Shown here: positions 33,378 through 44,785 of the stretch, piece after piece | Position numbering within the stretch: the stretch's first letter is position 1 | Layout: every line of letters begins with the position of its first letter | DNA from: Melitaea cinxia | Lineage: Eukaryota; Arthropoda; Insecta; Lepidoptera; Nymphalidae | Direction: 5' to 3' | Assembly (NCBI RefSeq): GCF_905220565.1 | Contig: NC_059397.1 | Span: 14,757,001-14,821,000 of the forward strand | Length of the DNA stretch: 64,000 nt | Notes under the pieces: model-generated | Seen by the model: the letters and a program-made list of their open reading frames with translations, nothing else | Told to the model about the DNA's origin: nothing | Database searches by the model: none | Translations under genes and position numbers: made by a program

Positions 33378-35575
33378 AAATGTGTGTGTATACTTATAAT
33401 ATATACTTTATTGCACTCAAAAAATTGATATAAAACATACAATAATAGAAAGGTTTATGGCAAAGGTGGACTTATCTCTGAAAGAGATTTCTTCCAGTCA
33501 ACCCATGGTCATGAGTAAGTGTTTCATATAGCGAGGCAAACAGTGCAAGAAGTATTCATTCAGAAGAAAATAAAAAATAAATAATAAATATTAAAAAAAA
33601 AAACACCAAAGAAAAAATAAATAAAATAAAAGAATAAAATTTATATATATATATACAAAAATATAACATACTACATATTAACAAATACATATAAAGATAC
33701 ATACCAAAATACAAATATACTTATACATATACATACTCACTATAATATATAAGTAAATACATACATATTCTATAATATACAGATGATTACACATTAGCTA
33801 GTGAAAGCAAGTGTTTCTTTAATTTATATTTAAAGGAAACAAGGGAAGGACTAGTTTGAATGACTCTTGGGAGTTTGTTCCATAGTATGGAAGCGCGTAC
33901 CGAATAAGAATTTAACTTAAATTTTGTATTACATTTCGGTATGTCTAGCTTAGCTGTAATGCCAGGGCGCCTGGAACGAGTAGGAGAGGGCAGTAGGTGA
34001 AATCGGGATCGAAGATACGATGGAGCATTTGGATCGTGAAGGATATTAAAGAGAGTGTAAAGGATGTGCATATCACGCCGAAAACGAATGGAGAGCCATT
34101 TTAACTGAGCACGAAATTGAGAGATGCGATCAAATTTTCGCAGGCCAAAAATGAATCTTATGGCAAGATTTCGGAGACGCTCTAACTTTGTAAGTAGCTC
34201 CTCAGTCACATCCAGATAGCATACATCAGCATAATCAAGGATAGGCAGTAGAAGGGTTTGCGCAAGCATAATTTTGGTTTGGAAAGGAAGAAAATATTGG
34301 AGACGCTTGAGAGAGTGAAATGTGTAGTGTATTCTTCTGCTGACCTCGCTGACATGAGCTGACCATGACAAATTGCAATCCATAATAAGCCCTAAATTCC
34401 TAACTTTATCACAGTAAGGAATTGGGACCCCAGAGTACGAGATTTTAGGAACCAATTCCCAGTCAAGTCTGCTTCTCAATCGACTACTTCCAATAATGAT
34501 AGCTTGTGATTTAGCAGGATTGACCACCAGACCAAAAGACCTAGCCCAGTCCTGAACTGCGACAAGGTCACTATTTAAATTTTCAACAGCCTCATGCAAC
34601 TCAGTCAACTGGAAGTGTCTGTATATTTGTAAGTCATCTGCATACAAATGGAAGGGAGAAGTGATAACACGAGAAACATTGTTAATGAACACAGAAAATA
34701 GCAATGGAGATAAGACGCCACCTTGTGGAACACCAGCAGTAAGCTCCATCCAATCTGACGTATTGCCGTTGAAAGTAACGCACTGCTGACGTCCAGAAAG
34801 ATAGGAGTGAAACCAGTCAATAACTGCAGGTGAGATGTTAACCGCACGCAGAGTACCAAGAAGAATGTCGTAATCAACTGAGTTAAAAGCACTGCTAAAG
34901 TCTAGCAGGATCATGGCAGTGAGCTTGGTTTGATCCATTGCACACCGCACATCCTCTGCCACATTCAGCAGTGCTCCAACAGTGCTGTGGGAGGGACGGA
35001 AACCGGATTGATAAGGAGATATAAAATTGTACGAGGAGAGATGAGTATAAATTTGACTATGAACAACGGATTCTAGGACTTTGGAGAGTATGGGAAGAAT
35101 GGATATAGGTCGAAATTGAGAAGGGATAGTAGGATTAGAGGTTTTAGGTAAGGGTATGACAAGAGCTTTCTTCCATAGCGATGGAAAGACATTGCATGTA
35201 AGTGAAAAATTTATTATGTGAGTAATTACAGGTGCAATGTCCTCCAACACAGGAAGAATCATGTCGAGGCTGAGGCTATCGTTACCAATTGCTTTAGTTG
35301 ATATAGAACGTACATGCTTCTTAATATCCTCCTGCAAGACTGCTTCAAATGAAAAACTAGGTAGGTCAGGTGAGACAAAAGTAGATAAAAAAGAAAGCGT
35401 TGCAGCCCTAGTATTAGAATCCACAGTTACAGGTGGAGTAATAAAATGTGTGTTCAGAGAATTTAGATTCACGGAACTTTGGCAGGTTACCGTGGATTTG
35501 CCCACCCCTAGCGACCTAAGGAATCTCCATCTACTTATGTACGCACGTAAGAATTTATACTTCATTGGCTAGCTA
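33378..35575 (-). mobile_element. Jockey/CR1-type non-LTR retrotransposon, 5'-truncated
   Basis: It has a reverse transcriptase frame with no endonuclease left. On the minus strand a ~400-base 3' untranslated region follows, containing CTGGAAGAAATCTCTTTCAG, a GATAAGTCCACCTTTGCC stretch and GTGCAATAAAGTATA with a polyadenylation-like AATAAA. No RNase H is present. Exact ends are uncertain and no target duplication was found by eye. Confidence 0.75.
33787..35565 (-). CDS. Reverse transcriptase fragment of Jockey/CR1-type LINE (open frame)
   Basis: An open frame of 592 residues that starts after the endonuclease, in the linker WRFLRSLGVGK. The reverse transcriptase follows: FRPISILPILSKVLESVV (~residue 150), GFRPSHSTVGALL, LLDFSSAFNSVDYDILL, GVPQGGVLSPLLFSVFINNV and the catalytic box HLYADDLQIY. 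The C-terminal region has DYADVCYLDV and RFIFGLRKFDRISQFR. The final SVRASILWNKLPRVIQ segment, ending LLSLANV, is typical of CR1/Jockey-like ORF2 C-termini. No stops or frame breaks occur, so the insertion is fairly young although truncated. The first Met is only where the frame opens, not a native start. Confidence 0.82.
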   Translation of the reverse strand: MKYKFLRAYISRWRFLRSLGVGKSTVTCQSSVNLNSLNTHFITPPVTVDSNTRAATLSFLSTFVSPDLPSFSFEAVLQEDIKKHVRSISTKAIGNDSLSLDMILPVLEDIAPVITHIINFSLTCNVFPSLWKKALVIPLPKTSNPTIPSQFRPISILPILSKVLESVVHSQIYTHLSSYNFISPYQSGFRPSHSTVGALLNVAEDVRCAMDQTKLTAMILLDFSSAFNSVDYDILLGTLRAVNISPAVIDWFHSYLSGRQQCVTFNGNTSDWMELTAGVPQGGVLSPLLFSVFINNVSRVITSPFHLYADDLQIYRHFQLTELHEAVENLNSDLVAVQDWARSFGLVVNPAKSQAIIIGSSRLRSRLDWELVPKISYSGVPIPYCDKVRNLGLIMDCNLSWSAHVSEVSRRIHYTFHSLKRLQYFLPFQTKIMLAQTLLLPILDYADVCYLDVTEELLTKLERLRNLAIRFIFGLRKFDRISQFRAQLKWLSIRFRRDMHILYTLFNILHDPNAPSYLRSRFHLLPSPTRSRRPGITAKLDIPKCNTKFKLNSYSVRASILWNKLPRVIQTSPSLVSFKYKLKKHLLSLANV

Positions 35576-36516
35576 GCTTCACGTTCCTAACTTCTTCTTC
35601 GTTGACTAGCTAACTTCAGGGTGTCGGATTTTTTGTGAGGGTGTAATATCGCGCGTATCGTAAAAATTTACCGTCATCATTTTCTACATAACGTGCGAAA
35701 AGAAGTATAACTTAAAAAAGACGATAGTTCATTATAATTGTCGCCGCGACAAGCACCCCCGCAATGCCCGTGATGCACACTGACACTGATACCTACCAGT
35801 ATCTCGTCGACTAATGACGAGTGGTCTGTTCAAGCGTTATTTCTGGCAAATAATTTCGAAAAGTTAGCGATTTTTAATGATTTTTCAATTAAACGATATT
35901 GTTAATAGTACAAATATAAATACTACGCAGAAACTAAGTTTCTAAATTATATTTAAAGTAGTTTGTAATTTTGTTATGTTTTAAACTTATCATAGAGTAA
36001 GATTAAGAATACCTAAAAGCACTTACCGGATCATCTACTCTTACTACCTTGATCTACTCTTGCTAAAATAATAATAGACTTCCTAAATATTTTCATTGCT
36101 AAACTAATACTTTACGAGGTGAATAGCTTATTTCAAAATAATCAAGAAAAAAATAACAAATAAAGATAATAATAATAATAAATAAACTAAATTGCACACA
36201 GGAACATATAACAATTACATAAGAATAAAGCTTAAAGGGAAAAAAAATAATTACATCGCATGCTACGGGCGGTCTTATCACTAGATAGTGATCTCATCCA
36301 GATAACTCGTACATGATTTATATAAATAATAAATATAATAATAATATAACATAATAATAATAATAATATAATACAATAAAATGAAATAAATAAATTAATT
36401 AACAAAACTTCTTGTCTCTCAGCGAGCGAATAAAATAGGTAAAAGTGTTAACGCTGAGTCTGATCTGTTTTCTTACATAATCTTCAGTTCTTTCTAACGT
36501 GTATGATGACTATGAT
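35576..36516. other. Non-coding stretch
   Basis: No gene recognised. AAT/TAA runs occur at 36160-36180 and 36330-36370. Confidence 0.4.
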
Positions 36517-38173
36517 GTTTTTAACCGACTTCCAAAAAAGGAGGAGGTTCTCAATTCGACTGTATTTTTTTTTTTTTTTTTTTTTTTTATGTATGTTACA
36601 TCAGAACTTTTGCCCGTGTGGACCGATTTCGACAAATTTTGTTTTAATCGAAAGGTGGTGTGTGCCAATTGGTCCCATTTAAATTTATTTGAGATCTAAC
36701 AACTACTTTTCGAGTTATATCTAATAATGTGTTTTTACTTGACGCTTTTTTCGTCGACCTACGTTGTATTATACCGCATAACTTTCTACTGGATGTACCG
36801 ATTTTGATAATTCTTTTTTTGTTGGAAAGGGGATATCCCTAGTTTGGTACCGTGATAAGGAAACTAGGATCTGATGATGGGATCCCAGAGGAATCGAGGG
36901 AAACTCTTGAAAATTCGCAATAACTTTTTACTGGGTGTATCGATTTTGATAATTTTTACTTTAATCGAAAGCTGATGTTTATCATGTGGTCACATATAAA
37001 TTTTATCGAGATCTGATAACTACTTTTTGATTAATCTTTGATAACGCGTATTTACTTGACATTATTTTCGTCACCTTACGTTGTATTATACCTCATAACT
37101 TTTTACTGGGTGCACCGATTTTGACGTTTCTTATATAAATTAAAAGCTACTATTCGTCACGTGGTCCCATTCAAATTTAATTGAGATTTGATTAGTAATT
37201 TGTGAGTTATATCTAATATTGCGTATTTACTTGACGGTTTTTTCGTCACCCTACATTGTATTATACGTTATATCTTTTTACTGGGTGCACTGATTTTGAT
37301 CTTTTTTGTATAAATCAAAAGCTAATACTTGCCATGTCGTCCGTTTTAAACATGATTGAGATATAATGAGCAATTTTTGAGTAATCTTTGATGACACGTA
37401 TTTACATGACGATGTTAAGACGACCGTGGTCATGTTCAATACTTTGCCACAACGCCATCTATCAAAATTTAATGAAATTACTTCGTTGACTATCGATCAA
37501 ATTACAATATTCCACTAGAGTAGAGAGTAGCAGTTTATTCGTTATAAATATATTTGTGCTTATAATTTTTGAGTTATCGCTAATACTGGGTATTTACTTG
37601 GCTATTTTACGTGCCGGCCCCGGAATGAAAAAATTGAACAGTAAAATCTACTGAACGAATGACCTTGTTAGAGATGGCGTTCAGACGTTTTCTAATATCG
37701 CAATTAAGTTCTGATAGATGGCGTTATTAGATTCATTTATTTACAATTTGATATAGTAATAATATATTTCTCAGACTAGTAAGCCTTTTTGTGCCTATTT
37801 AGACAGTTGATCTGAAGGGGTAAACTCCAGTCGTGCATCGGAGCTGTGTGAAAACATGAACAGTACATATTTTTAATAAAAAAGACATAAACCGTAATTC
37901 AATATAAATCCGCTTCAACTAAAACACCCGCCGTAATAAGCGATGTCAGCGCTTCGCGCGAATCGACGACGGGCCTTTTATGAAATTTCTGCCTACAATC
38001 GCTAACAAAATGTTAGAAATAACAGTAGAACATTACATAATTCTACAATTTTATAATGTCGCGTTATATGGAATATGAACAAAGTATTACTATTTTTTCA
38101 TCGATCTACGTTGTATTACTCTTCGATGTAATTGAAGTCGGTTTTTTTTTCGTTTGCGAGCAAACACAATTAT
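36517..38173 (+). repeat. AACCGACTTC-family long copy
   Basis: It runs from TTTTTAACCGACTTCC to GAAGTCGGTT and the hairpin GTTTGCGAGCAAAC followed by ACAATTAT. It is the same long form as 28449-30232 and very similar in sequence. It lacks about 200 bases that the other copy keeps near 29464-29668, and keeps ~75 bases that the other lacks. Internal modules repeat the CCGATTTTGA...TTGAGATCTGAT...TACTTGAC...CGTTGTATTA order. Confidence 0.72.
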
Positions 38174-39118
38174 ATACGTACACATGTTGATAGATGCCAA
38201 ACTAACAAATATTTGCACAAAGACAAAATCTTCAATTAATAAATGTAATGCCCTTAACATGACTACATGCACATCTTATAATAAATATTTAAAGACCGTT
38301 TCATCACTCGCAATAGAAATTCGTTCAATAAAATTAAACCTTTATAATAATACACCAGCATAAGGTGAACCGTATTTTCAATGGATTTTGTTCCTTTCAG
38401 GCTTTACGTTATTTGAATCGGATTACACGGTAATGAATTGCACCTGAGTACAAATATTGAATTCCATCTCTTCTAAAAGAGCTAGCGTTGTATGAACTAA
38501 AAATATATCCAGTTTCAAACAAATTCATTCACTCTCTCTAGTTTTGACGTAGTGTATGGCTTACAGACTGACAGAAATAAAAAATAAATACATATTTGGT
38601 AGTGTCGATTATAGAGTCCTCTAAGCAAACTTTTATAATATCTATTCATGTACAGAATTTAATTTGTTACAATTTTATTACAACTGTTTAACTTAGGTAT
38701 TAAACAATTGACTAAGATATTTTGTCCATCTAAACTATTTCTAAGCCGTATCTGACAGAATTATATATCAAACTCTCTCACCTAAATAGTTGTATCGAAA
38801 GATAAAAGCGCACAATAAGAGTGAGATTGTTAAACCTCATATTTATAATCAACAACAATTGCGCACCCTTAGATATCTGGAACCTATTCTCTGTATTGTC
38901 TTCGTTTACAAATGACTTTCATGTTATCATCTGGATGTCTATTCTATTATTACCATGTAATATGATGTTGCTTTCGTTGACTGTTATCTGATAAAATTTT
39001 ATTTAGATTACATTGAATCGCAAACGTCTGTGATTTAACAATTTGAGAACTAGTGCGAGATTGATTTATAAATATTACTTAATCGAGTCCAAAGGTACAA
39101 ACGAAAATAGTTAACTTT
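38174..39118. other. Non-coding stretch
   Basis: No gene recognised. Confidence 0.4.
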
Positions 39119-39672
39119 TATTAACTGACTTAAAAAACGAAGGAGGTTACTCAATTTGACTATATATATATATATATTATGTATGTTCGGAGATAGCTGC
39201 GTCGTTTAAAAAACCGATTTTGATAATTCTTTTTTTTTGGAAAGGATATATCCTAAGTATAGTACCATGATAAAGACACCAGGATCTGATGATGGGATCC
39301 CAGAGAAATCGAGGGAAAGCCTCGAAAATCTGATAAACTTTTTACTGAGTGTACCGATTTTGATGATTTTTAATTTTATCGAAACTGATATTTATCATGC
39401 AGTCACATTTAAATTTCATCGAGATCTGATTACAAGTTTTGGAGTAATCTTTGATAATGCTTATGTGTACCGATTTTGATGATTTTTAATTTTATCGAAA
39501 CTGATATTTATCATGCAGTCACATTTAAATTTCATCGAGATCTGATTACAAGTTTTGGAGTAATCTTTGATAATGCGTATTTACTTGACAATTTTTTCGT
39601 CTATCTACGTTGTATTACTTGTCGATGTAATTGAAGTCGGATTTTTTTTTCGTTTGCCAGCAAACACAATTA
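39119..39672 (+). repeat. AACCGACTTC-family divergent copy with internal tandem duplication
   Basis: It starts ATTAACTGACTTAAAAAACG and ends GAAGTCGGATTTTTTTTTCG, hairpin GTTTGCCAGCAAAC and ACAATTAT. A ~110-base segment is duplicated in tandem with no visible differences (39351-39466 and 39467-39577), beginning GTACCGATTTTGATGATTTT in both. Confidence 0.7.
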
Positions 39673-40883
39673 TACTAAGAATAAAAGAAGCTATAACAAT
39701 GGAATACAGTACCACTTTTTATGAAACTCCACTCCGAGCTACCTCAATAAAACAAACTAAAAGTTCTGTCACTGTGACGGAGGTCAAGAAAATTACCAAG
39801 TATCGTCGTAAATATTATAGTATCTTAAACCAAAATAATGTTGTTTTTTTTTACGATCCTGCTTAAACGTAAATATTTTTAATAAAACTAATACGTTATT
39901 ATCAAACCCATAGCCGCTAATGTTTTGTTTAGTTTCTTATTTTAACAAAAACATTAAAAAGAAAATATGACTAAAGGTATCAAAGCTATATCGTTGAGAA
40001 TTTTATATTTTTAAACATTTTTATATTATTAACGTAAAATAAATGTAACGTTTTCCGAGTGAGAATGACTTTAATTTTCTAAATTATTATTTTTATTTTT
40101 TTATTTCGTTTAGTTTTGTTATAAAAACCTTCCATGGACCTTAAGGAACATATGAAAAATAAATTAGCCGAATTGGTTGAAACATTCTCGAGTTATGCGC
40201 TTAGCAACATTCATTATTATTAATATTTAACAATTTATATTCGCTAGGATAGCGTAATAATCGTAAAATCCATGTATGTTTACAACACACGTTCTATTAT
40301 GGTCCCTCGTATACAGTCATATCATTCACGTAAATTATTCAATCACTGTTCGAGCTCATGCATTTTAACTTTTGTGATTAAATTAATTTGATCTTCAAAC
40401 AGAGAAGATTTGATATTGTTTTCCTCTGCGATCAATATAGAAACAAGAACGACATTAATGATACTACAATTTAACAATGCGAAACACGAGTACAGTTTAG
40501 TCACATGAAGTGTTGTCAAAGCTCTCTGAGATATACTATATCGTAGACCCTGGAATAATTTTTGTGTTACAACGTTGTTGTGAAATAATTAAGTTACGTT
40601 AAAAAAGGCCTTTTTTGCTGTGCCGTAAATGTTGTCTCAATAAAGATTTTTGGTCATTGTAGAGTGTAAAAAAGAGGAAAACGAAAGTTATATTTATTAC
40701 TTACTTTTCAACCGCGATCAAAACAAAAACTCTTGCAAATTCAATTACTGACTGTATTTATTATGTCAGAATAGTCAATCAGCCTGTAACAGCGTATTCA
40801 GTCTCCTCAATGCCTGTAAAATTGAAATCAATTAAAGCTTATTACGGTAATGAAATTTGCCTATTCTTGTTACTGAACTTATT
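39673..40883. other. Non-coding stretch
   Basis: AT-rich with short random frames. The frame ending at 39866 has no recognisable domain. Confidence 0.4.
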
Positions 40884-41375
40884 TATTTATTTATTTGACA
40901 ATTTATGTACACTGGGATAGCAAAAGGAAATAGCTCTTATAAAAAATGCTGGTACAAAGGCACTACTTATCCCATGATGGAATCTCTTCCAGTAGTCCTG
41001 CCACAGGAAAATGATAAAACAGTCGAAAATTAGCGTGTACAATCTAAACATATTGAGAATAAAAATATGATATATAGTATATACATAATTATATTATATA
41101 TAAATGCATACATACATAATAATGCAAACATACATAATAATGTATACACACGTAGACACAAATAATATGATACTTATACATACACGCATACACATATACG
41201 ATACATAATATAATACATACGATAATATATTCCATTACGCATAAAGACACTTAATTAAATTAATTTTAGATTAGGATTGATTCAGGTAAAATTCTCTCAC
41301 TCTTTTCTTAAATAGCGATAGTGTTTTTCAATCGCGAATTTCATATGGTAGGGAATTCCAGTCTAACGGAATGTA
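40884..41375 (-). mobile_element. LINE 3' fragment (Jockey/CR1 type)
   Basis: On the minus strand the start encodes PLDWNSLPYEIRD, a stop, then LSLFKKRVREFYLNQS, the usual end of CR1/Jockey-like ORF2. A 3' untranslated region follows with CTACTGGAAGAGATTCCATC and a GGGATAAGTAGTGCCTTTG stretch. It closes with an AAATAAATAAATAAATAA tail at 40884-40898. It is decayed, with microsatellite-like sequence at 41040-41240. Confidence 0.6.
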
Positions 41376-41937
41376 TTCATTTTTATTTATATAGATAAGA
41401 TACAATTTTTTTCACTACCTACTTACTAACTGAACCTATTACTACGTTTGTAGTTACAACCCTTTTTGTAAAACAAAGTTAATAAAAAACGTAGGGTAAG
41501 GTGGGATACAGTGTTACACGGGGTACAATGTTACAATGCATATATCTCCGTCCCTGTCCGTTACTTTTATGATGCTGGTATAGACGTTTGTCAAGCTCAA
41601 AAGCAGCCATCTTTAAACAATTCTCATCGCGGCAGTTTGTACCGTATTTAAAAAATAATAAACAAAAAAGGTTTTTATGTGATAAAACGACGAAAAAATA
41701 ATTTCAAAGTTTTTAATTTCTTTCCGGAGGTATTGTATTTAGGTAAGTGATGGTAATTTTCTTTTATTTAATGTATATTTAGCTAAAAATTACTTGTAAG
41801 TAGTTTGTTGTAAACATAACCTAAAATATGCTACGAATTTTTTATTTGGTTTACCTCTCTGGGGCACTGTGTTACGGGGCACTGTGTGACACTGTAAAAA
41901 TTAGCATTTTTATACTATTTCAAGGTATTAAAAGAAA

Positions 41938-42066
41938 ATGGTGCGAAATCGTAAGAGGAAGACGGATTACGGTCTTCATAGTGAAAAAGATATGGCAGAA
42001 GCGTTTATGATGGTTGAAAGTGGCGTGAGTCTTCGAAAGTGGCGTGAATCTTCGAAAGTGGCGTGA
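41938..42066 (+). pseudogene. N-terminal fragment of pogo-type transposase (psq-like helix-turn-helix)
   Basis: From the ATG at 41938 the frame reads MVRNRKRKTDYGLHSEKDMA and then EAFMMVESGVSLRKWRES before a stop at 42064-42066. The basic start and the SLRK helix fit the first helix-turn-helix of pogo/CENP-B-like transposases, the part that binds the terminal repeats. A 19-bp repeat expansion inside the SLRK codons destroys the frame. After it, a sequence reading LRKAANA recovers the expected continuation. The catalytic DDE domain is absent. Confidence 0.6.
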
Positions 42067-42091
42067 ATCTTCGAAAGTTGCGTGAGTCTTC
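42016..42091 (+). repeat. 19-bp tandem repeat inside pogo-like element
   Basis: Four units of GAAAGTGGCGTGAATCTTC type lie head to tail with one or two substitutions each. The unit length is not a multiple of three, so it breaks the transposase frame. Confidence 0.9.
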
Positions 42092-42466
42092 GAAAAGCAG
42101 CAAATGCAAAGCATGTCAGACAGATGACTATAAGTTCCCAAAGGATATTTTAAAGAAATTTAATATTTGTTAGAACTTTTTCTTTTATTGTTAGTTTTTC
42201 TATTACTTTTTTAAATGTTGTATCATTGAGCCCCTGACCCTGTAACAGACTACCCCAGATACGGGCCTAAGTGTTACAATCGACTGATTTAATTAATGTG
42301 CAATTTAAATTAAGTAGTTACTAATAATGTTCATGTTTGAGTTATTTTAATTAAAGAGAGATTGTTAAAGTTTATTTCCTTGCCAAAAATATGCTGATTA
42401 ATACAATATTTTTGACACTATATTCTAGTTTATTTTTTTTGTAACACTGTACCCCACCTTACCCTA

Positions 42467-43254
42467 CTTATGCCAGTTTAAGATGAGCTGTGGGTTCAAA
42501 TATTCTTCACATTCCTGATCACAAGTTGTTTCGATTTTATACAATAATTATGATATCTCTAATTTCTGAACTGTCAGACCAAAGACCTAAAAATTTACGA
42601 AACAATTTTAATATAATGAAATTGTAACTAAATGCACATTTTGACTTTCATTCCCTCTCACAAATTAAATCTCTTTTGTTTGAAGTCTCTTTTCTTTTGA
42701 ATTCATTCTCATTTGTTTTATATACGGTTTACATACATACAGAAAGTTAAAAATTTACAAAATCACGCTTTTATAATTTATATCGATTATAAAGCGCTAT
42801 TCAAAACTAATATTCCTAATGTTATAGAAATAGATTTTAATATTTATAATTTAAATAATCTCTATCATAATATAAGATTAAAATACCAACAGTACTTTAA
42901 TTCAAATTCAAATAATGTGTTATTTTTTAATTAAAAATAAGACTACCAGCGAATGAATCAAAAACCAACTATCTAGAACCAAATAATAAAATCAAAAAGT
43001 TGTAATTAGCTTTCGCAAACTCAGAACGTCTGATGTAAAATTAAAAATCATTTAACTTTAAAATAAATTCACCAGTCTCGAACACTGATTAATATGAAAG
43101 TAGCTCTCTCACCCAACAGAGACGACGCGACGGTTGCTATTATAATTATTTCAGAAATAGTATTTCAAGGATGTCATTATCAAGATTCTTAGAGCCTATT
43201 TCACCAGTTGTTGATAACGCTATTTGACGGATGACGATACAAATCACGGTCTTA
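42467..43254. other. Non-coding stretch
   Basis: No gene recognised. The 73-codon frame at 42713-42934 is AT-rich and without a domain. Confidence 0.4.
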
Positions 43255-43452
43255 TCTTAATATATATAATCTCGTGTCACAATGTTTGTCCTCAATGGAC
43301 TCCTAAACTACTTAACCGATTTTAGTCAAATTTGCACACCGTGTGCAGTTTGATCCAACTTAAAAGATAGGCTATATTTTATTTTGATATATTATGTTAT
43401 TATTATATTTCAGAAAAAAATAAGGTGATACGAAGTTCGCCAGGTCAGCTAG
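43255..43452 (+). mobile_element. Complete 198-bp non-autonomous Helitron
   Basis: It begins TCTTAATATATATAATCTCG preceded by A and ends GGTCAGCTAG followed by T, the A/T insertion rule. The 5' phrase CTCGTGTCACAATGTTTG is shared in type with the minus-strand element at 2464-2726. There is no coding sequence. Confidence 0.75.
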
Positions 43453-43752
43453 TAATATATAGGTTTTAACTGAGGTAGGGCACAGCAGGAATTTCCTGCT
43501 CAAATTATGGAGCAGCCCGACTGGGGTAGTACCTCGACCTTACAGAAGATCACAGCAAAATAATACTGTTTTAAAGCAGTATTGTTTTCCTGTTGGTGAG
43601 TAAGGTGACCAGAGCTCCTGGGGGGGGATTGGGGATTGGGTCGGCAACGCGCTTGCGATGCTTCTGGTTGCAGGTGTCTATAAGCTACGGTAATCGCATA
43701 CCACCAGGTGAGCTGTACGCTTGTTTGCCGATCTAGTGATATAAAAAAAAAG
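43453..43752 (+). repeat. Dispersed repeat with A-rich tail (GCAGGAATTTCCTGCTC family)
   Basis: It reads GGTAGGGCACAGCAGGAATT, TGGAGCAGCCCGACTGGGGT, GGTGAGTAAGGTGACCAGAG and CATACCACCAGGTGAGCTGT, closing with ATAAAAAAAAA. A minus-strand relative lies at 59815-60085 and a decayed piece at 45775-45870. It is probably a SINE or LINE 3' end. Confidence 0.6.
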
Positions 43753-44452
43753 TTAAAAGACCGTGATACAAATAGACTTTACAGCGCGAGGTAGAATAGA
43801 CTGACTATAGGACCTGTTTTTCCTTAATTAATAAGCTATAAACTTAAGATTAATAGATGCGAATAAAAATATCGAATTAGATGGTAAAAAAGAATAATGA
43901 ATTAAAAACTTTTTACAGTCGGATTCTGTTATTAATCTTCCATTGCCAGTTATATAAGCAAGTTACCAAAATATATATACGATATTTCTTTACATCAAAG
44001 GTAAAGACTTGATGATGATAAAATACAGTCGAATTGAATATATATAATATATATATATAAATCCATTATCTCACCTAAGAAAAAAGCTTTTCACCACATT
44101 TATGATTCTACTATTATTGAGGTCGGCGGAATAAAACACGGGTCACAAAAATCTTACGGACTGTCATTACGGACTATCTCAAGGAGTTGGAATCATTATA
44201 AAAAAACTAAATCAACTAAAATGCAAAAAACAAAATCATATATTTCTGCCATTTACAGTCTAAGTAATTGAACTTTGTGACAAGTTACAAAAAAATTTCA
44301 AAGACTCAACTGCACATTTTGCAAATTTTACGGCGGTAGGAAGCCTGAATCATTTTTCGGGTCGAATAATGTTATATTAAATAAAGAAACGTATTATATA
44401 CAAAACTAGTGCAATATTGTTCAACTACTTGTAACTACTTCTTAAATTAATT
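43753..44452. other. Non-coding stretch
   Basis: No gene recognised. Confidence 0.4.
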
Positions 44453-44785
44453 TATAACCGACATCAAAAAAGGAGGAGGTTACTCAATTCGACCGTATAT
44501 TTATGTATATGTATATTTTTTTAATGTATGTTCGGGGATAACTTCGTCGTTTATGAACCGATTTTGATAATTCTTTATTTGTTGGAAAGAAGATATCCCA
44601 AGTGTGGTACCATGATAAGGAAACTAGGATCTGGTGATGGAATCCCAGATAAATCGAAGTAAAGCCTCAAAAATTGTAGTGACGACTAGTGCGTTTGTTA
44701 ATTATTTTCGTCTACTTACGTTGTATTACTTATCGATGTAATTGAAGTCGTTTTTTTTTTCGTTTGCTAGCAAATACAATTATTT
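44453..44785 (+). repeat. AACCGACTTC-family short divergent copy
   Basis: It begins ATAACCGACATCAAAAAAGG and ends TTGAAGTCGTTTTTTTTTTC, hairpin-like GTTTGCTAGCAAAT and ACAATTATT. Only about one and a half modules remain. Confidence 0.65.

Larger units (their letters stand above)
41494..42464 (+). mobile_element. Non-autonomous pogo-like DNA transposon
   Basis: The 24-bp terminal inverted repeats begin GGGTAAGGTGGG and end CAGTGTTAC. They differ at a single base between 41494-41517 and 42441-42464. TA flanks both ends (41492-41493 and 42465-42466), as in the Tc1/mariner/pogo superfamily. Inside is a short piece of pogo-type transposase N-terminus (41938 onward) and a 19-bp repeat. At 971 bases it is a deletion derivative that would need a transposase from elsewhere. 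Confidence 0.8.
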
